This document shows, one piece after another, positions 59,555-64,000 of a DNA stretch of 64,000 bases. How positions within the stretch are numbered: position 1 is the first letter of the stretch; each line of letters begins with the position of its first letter. The notes under the pieces are model-generated. The model was not told where the DNA came from. It saw only the letters and a list, made by a program, of their open reading frames with translations, and ran no database searches. Source of the stretch: Guyanagaster necrorhizus (taxonomy: Eukaryota > Basidiomycota > Agaricomycetes > Agaricales > Physalacriaceae). The position numbers were made by a program, and so were the translations under genes. The stretch covers positions 1,098,524-1,162,523 of the forward strand of contig NW_025064887.1 in assembly GCF_019112545.1 (NCBI RefSeq). Direction: 5' to 3'.

Positions 59555-61366
59555 TCAACAGGGCGAACTAACCGTTATTTCTCCTCCTCGGTAACTCCCC
59601 CTCTTCTTCTTGTTCTTTTCCTTCCGGAAACTGGCTCCGCGAGTGACGATAAGATCAGCGTGAGCTTTCGCTCCGTAGTCATTCTGAGGCGCGGACTAGT
59701 AAGAAAAAAGGAATCAACACCGTCGCTGCATTCAATTTAAGCCATGATGTCACCTTGTTCTCATACCGGTTGTCCATGATTAAATGTACAGGTACCTCAT
59801 CCATCTTTATTCTCTGGAACGGAGTGTTCGTTTTCCGCCCACCACGCTTGCTATTGTTATCCTGAGTCGTGACCTGCAGGGACTCTCTGTCCACTGTCGC
59901 GGTTACAATTGCCATACCACTTTCGGACGTGCGGCGCTTTTTGGTGATCTTTGTTTCGGAAGGAACTGGCGAGGCTGCCTCTTTTTCGCGACGTAGAGCT
60001 TTCTTTCCCGCATTCGATTCCGAGCCTGAGTCAGAGTCGGAGTCAGAGTCGGAGTCAGAGGTCGATGATGATGAACTAGACGATGAAGACTCGTCGGAGG
60101 ACGAATCCTCTGCCTTGGATCTCTTGGACTTCACCGCAGCAGCCTTGGTAGGAACGGATGTCTTTGCCGCGGAAGTGAGCGGGAGCTTCTCGGCGGTGAC
60201 TTTCACGGCCTCTTCATCTGAGCTGCTATCTGTTGCTAATTGCATCATCGTGTTTACACGATCTTGGTCACCGGACTCACCATCGCTGGAGGAATCACTC
60301 CCAGACGACAGCGTCTTACTTGTGTCTCTTTTCGCGGAGTCATTTGATTTCTTGTCCTTCACATCTGCCGAATCTGTGTCAGCTTATAGGAACGGTGACG
60401 GGTGCTTTTGGACACGGGTGTAATTAGGGACCAAGGGGGCAGAGCACTAACCTGGCTCCGAACTTGACGAAGAATCATCTGTATGGGGAATTCTATGAAT
60501 TTTTTCGGGTAAGATACGGTATTGAATTACCATCGGAGTCCTCGGAGCTGGAGCTTGAGGACGGAGAGGGAGCCTTCGATTTGGGAGGGGCGGCCCTGGA
60601 GGACTTTACGTTGGTTGCTGGTTTGACAACAGGGATATCAGAATCAGAATTGGAGGATTCAGAGTCGGAAGACGACGACGATGACGCCGAGGGAGCGGTC
60701 TTCTTGTCTTTGCTATCTTGCGCAGGCTCAGGCACTTTGGACTTTGAGGTTGGAGTCTTGGAGGCGAGCTTTTTCTTGGTTTCTTTAGAACTGGAGTCGG
60801 CAGAGGCTGTATCGTGACTGGATTCAGTACTTCTTGGACAAGGTTGAAAGACGAGAAACACACAATCCGAATCTGAATCCGAGGAGTCCGAAGCTGTTAT
60901 GCGACGCACCACGTCAATACCACTCAGCACATGGTTAGACAGACGTACAGTCAGAGGAGTCGGACTCCGCTTCCGAAGATGCTGTGGTTGATGAAATGAG
61001 CGTTGCGTCAAAACCGTACATGACAAAGTGGCATACAGTCAGAATCTGAGCTGGAGTCCGAGTCTGAACTGTTATTACACTTTCATGAGAAATATTGCCT
61101 CCCATAAAGGCAAATGAACACACGAGTCCCCGCTGGTTGCCTTTTTGTATCGCTCAACTATCACATCCAGGCTTGGGCCAGACACTGTAACATCATCCTT
61201 GAGAATAACGACATCCTTCACGGTTTTTTTCAAAACAGAAGCTGCTTTGGTATGTTTATGATTGATCAGGAAAGCATGAATTAGGGTATATGTCGCTAAA
61301 GAGCAGGAAACCATTAGAAAAGATCAGTGGGTAGGCGGATCACCTACTAGCAAGATTTCCGGCCAT
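59555..61366 (-). CDS. SRP40: SRP40/Nopp140-type nucleolar phosphoprotein
   Basis: The minus-strand gene starts MAGNLAT across a first intron into TYTLIHAFLINHKHTKAASV, a LisH-type dimerisation motif, then KKTVKDVV. The centre is alternating acidic-Ser patches and Lys/Pro/Ala linkers, as in Nopp140. The C terminus is the SRP40_C domain: TPFQRIKMDEVPVHLIMDN, then NDYGAKAHADLIVTRGASFR and KKKRGSYRGGEITV. The stop is at 59555. Nopp140 binds box C/D and H/ACA snoRNPs in the nucleolus, supported by CK2 phosphorylation of the Ser patches. Several acidic patches are separate micro-exons (61068-61037, 60981-60949, 60893-60864) with near-identical ends. One downstream splice (near 60864-60830) is uncertain. 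It is divergent from lumazine synthase. Confidence 0.85.
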
Positions 61367-61519
61367 AGCATCTACAATTGAGGGAGACGAAGGGACAGCG
61401 ATGTTCAAAATTTGTTGAATTATTTTTGAAAATATGATCAGTCACATGCGGTCCCAGCGGCATCCCAAACAGGAAATCCTCTCAAGGGCCGGGTATTCCA
61501 TTTCCTTACTTTCTTCACC
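61367..61519. promoter_or_regulatory. Shared promoter between SRP40 (-) and lumazine synthase (+)
   Basis: Only 153 bp separates the two divergent start codons, so both promoters must overlap. No clear TATA box is visible on either side. Confidence 0.5.
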
Positions 61520-62193
<674 letters not shown>

Positions 62194-62429
62194 TCAGGAA
62201 AATGGAAAGAAGGACTTGAAAGTTCGAACTTTGTATAATATCAATATGTATAGAGAACAACAAAGGACGAAACTGAAATGTACTGTTGACCGTCAAGTTT
62301 CTTGATGTGAACGCCATGATGGATATGGAGTGGGTGCTTGTGGGTGCCAGTAAATTGTGACTCGGTCGTGACGTACCTTGATTGCATACTATCTCCACTG
62401 CTTGCTCTCCTTCAGAAGATCCTCACGCA

Positions 62430-63548
62430 ATGAAGAAAAAGGTATTTTGAATTTTCCAGTATCCCTCCTCTGTAATATCGACATTTCCAGGTTCTTCTCA
62501 TGGGCGCTTCTGGCAGCGGAAAAACGTCGATGCGGTCTCTGATCTTGTACGTCTTCTGGATAGCTAAGAGGATTTTTTTTAAAGATGAATCCATCAGCTC
62601 GAACAATCCAGCATCCATGACAGCCCGCTTAGGCGCAACTATCGACGTCGAGCAAAACCATGTCCGCTTCCTCGGCGACCTTATTCTCAACCTCTGGGAC
62701 TGCGGCGGTCAGGACGCATTCATGGATTCTTACCTCACCACCCAACGGTCGACCATCTTCCAGCATGTCGGTGTCATGATATACGTATTCGACGTCGAGA
62801 CGCGCGAGATGAACAAGGACCTCGAATATTACCGTGACTGTCTGGAAGGACTGCGGCAGTACAGTCCAGGCGCTGCCGTTTTTTTGCTGGTGCACAAAAT
62901 GGACTTAGTGAGGGAGAACAAGCCGGTGACGTTTGGGAAAAAGCACAAGGAACTCCAGGTGGCAAGTGGGGATGCCGACATCACCGTGTTCGGGACAAGT
63001 ATCTATGACGAGAGCCTTTACAAGGTCCGCTTATCCTCTCTGTTTCTCGCCTCCCCCCCTCTCACCACATGTGTGACAGGCATGGTCCAGTATCGTACAT
63101 ACATTGATCCCCAACGCCGCCGTCCTGTCGAAACATCTCACCACTTTCGCAGAAGTCTGTTCGGCATCTGAAGTCATCCTCTTTGAGCGCACTACTTTTC
63201 TCGTAATCGCCACGTCCACTTCTGCTACTGAAGACATACACAAACTCGATGGAACCCGGTATGAACGAACGTCGGAGCTCATCAAGGCATTCAAACACTC
63301 GTGTTCCCGAGTACGAGAGGAGTTTCACTGCTTAGAAATGGAGCTGCCAGATTTTACGGCCGTACTGGACGAGATGACAAGGAATACTTATGTTATGGTC
63401 ATCGCCCATGATCCTTCAATAGGTACCTTATTTCATGTTCGTGACGAATGACTACTGATTGTGTGTAGAAACCGGTGCACTAAGGCTCAACATCCGTATG
63501 GCTCGGCGCAAGTTTGAACAGCTCCAAGGAGATGGGCACGTTCTATGA
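62430..63548 (+). CDS. GTR1: Rag-family small GTPase Gtr1 (RagA/B)
   Basis: Five exons (62430-62441, 62491-62546, 62598-63024, 63080-63422, 63469-63548) give 305 residues. The first exon codes only MKKK. The GTP-binding motifs follow: KVLLMGASGSGKTSMRSLIF with the P-loop Lys15, ARLGATIDVEQNHVRFLG as switch I, LNLWDCGGQDAFMDSY as switch II, and LVHKMDLV as the HKxD base motif. The C-terminal roadblock-like half has KAWSSIVHTLIPNAAVLSKH, FTAVLDEMTRNTYVMVIAHD and the end RLNIRMARRKFEQLQ. With Gtr2 (RagC/D) it recruits and activates TORC1 on the vacuole when amino acids are plentiful. Splicing restores the family sequence IFSNNPASMTARLGATID exactly. Confidence 0.95.
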
Positions 63549-64000
63549 TTCGACTCGGTGACGAACTGGAACTCCTGACGACATTCATGATAATTTATAT
63601 TCCCTGAATCTGTACTTGCAATCTTTATGCACTGCATATCTCGGCGACAAGCTATTTCTCATTTACACCATTGGCCGGAGAAATGTAAGCCACGGAGGAA
63701 CCGGCATCTTCTATACGTTTATGATCCGCTAAAGGTACAGGAATACATATAATAGACGCCAGGACGCCGGATAGACTGGGGCAGAGTGGAATTAAAATTG
63801 ATTATGCTACAGCGAATGGAAAGGCGGGGTTGCGTACTCTGTACGTTTGTACGAAAATTCACGACGCCGAAGACACGGAAGAGTGGAGAAGGAGGATATC
63901 AACGGTTTGTATGGGATGCTACCAATCTGTGTATTTAGGAGACCCAAACTGTCAAAAAAGCAAGGATGAGCGACCAGATGACAAAAGAAAATGATTATAC
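63549..64000. other. Right-end intergenic region with a possible partial exon
   Basis: On the plus strand an open stretch without an ATG (about 63736-63993) reads KGTGIHIIDARTPDRLGQSG, then LRTLYVCTKIHDAEDTEEW. It has coding-like composition, but no family was recognised and both ends are undefined. It could be an exon of a gene lying mostly outside the window, or chance. Confidence 0.35.

Overview
The window is nuclear DNA of a filamentous basidiomycete, most likely an Agaricomycete. The coding regions are split by many GT-AG introns, most of them about 45-60 bp. Intergenic gaps are short. Several families are typical of mushroom-forming fungi: a DUF6535-type membrane protein remnant, a FunK1-like protein kinase, a white-collar-2 homologue and a Crinkler-like NTPase. 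I built exon models by hand from splice signals and family motifs. For models with stated exon ends, the summed exons are a multiple of three. Nothing was checked against a database.

Layout. 1-684 (-) is a NECAP-type coat-associated protein cut by the window edge. 858-2825 (+) is 3-hydroxyisobutyryl-CoA hydrolase. 3922-5339 (+) is an indoleamine 2,3-dioxygenase family protein. 5986-8235 (+) is the large subunit of replication protein A. 8600-12139 (+) is a long orphan protein with one membrane segment. 12758-15187 is a frameshifted DUF6535-type pseudogene. 16847-17702 (+) is a DJ-1/PfpI family protein, and 18469-20742 (+) is a 14-exon sulfite oxidase. A U6 snRNA gene lies on the minus strand near 20921-21030. 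Then come inositol-pentakisphosphate 2-kinase, a Ser/Thr kinase, a BTB-like protein (-) and ARPC1 of the Arp2/3 complex. These are followed by a disordered nuclear-type protein, a very large kinesin, a 13-exon short-chain dehydrogenase and a WC-2-type PAS/GATA factor. A second disordered acidic protein (44989-47245) follows, with an in-frame extension after its stop codon.

From 48 kb onward: tRNA-Phe with an intron, isovaleryl-CoA dehydrogenase, a Zn2Cys6 regulator and a probable tRNA-Ser. An accessory block (about 52-57.3 kb) carries a Crinkler-like P-loop NTPase/REase protein and a FunK1-like kinase, both apparently eroded. The right end returns to core genes: an alpha/beta hydrolase (-), an SRP40/Nopp140 nucleolar protein (-) divergent from lumazine synthase (+), and the Rag-family GTPase Gtr1 (+).

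Functionally this is mostly housekeeping. Valine catabolism (HIBCH) and leucine catabolism (IVD) both occur, along with riboflavin synthesis, DNA replication, nucleolar assembly, actin and microtubule motors, TORC1 signalling and light sensing. I see no operon-like cluster and no secondary-metabolite cluster. The features most worth a second look are the post-stop acidic extension at 47243, a long hairpin just upstream of that same gene, serial micro-exons in SRP40, two inferred GC-AG introns, and the eroded NTPase/kinase pair.
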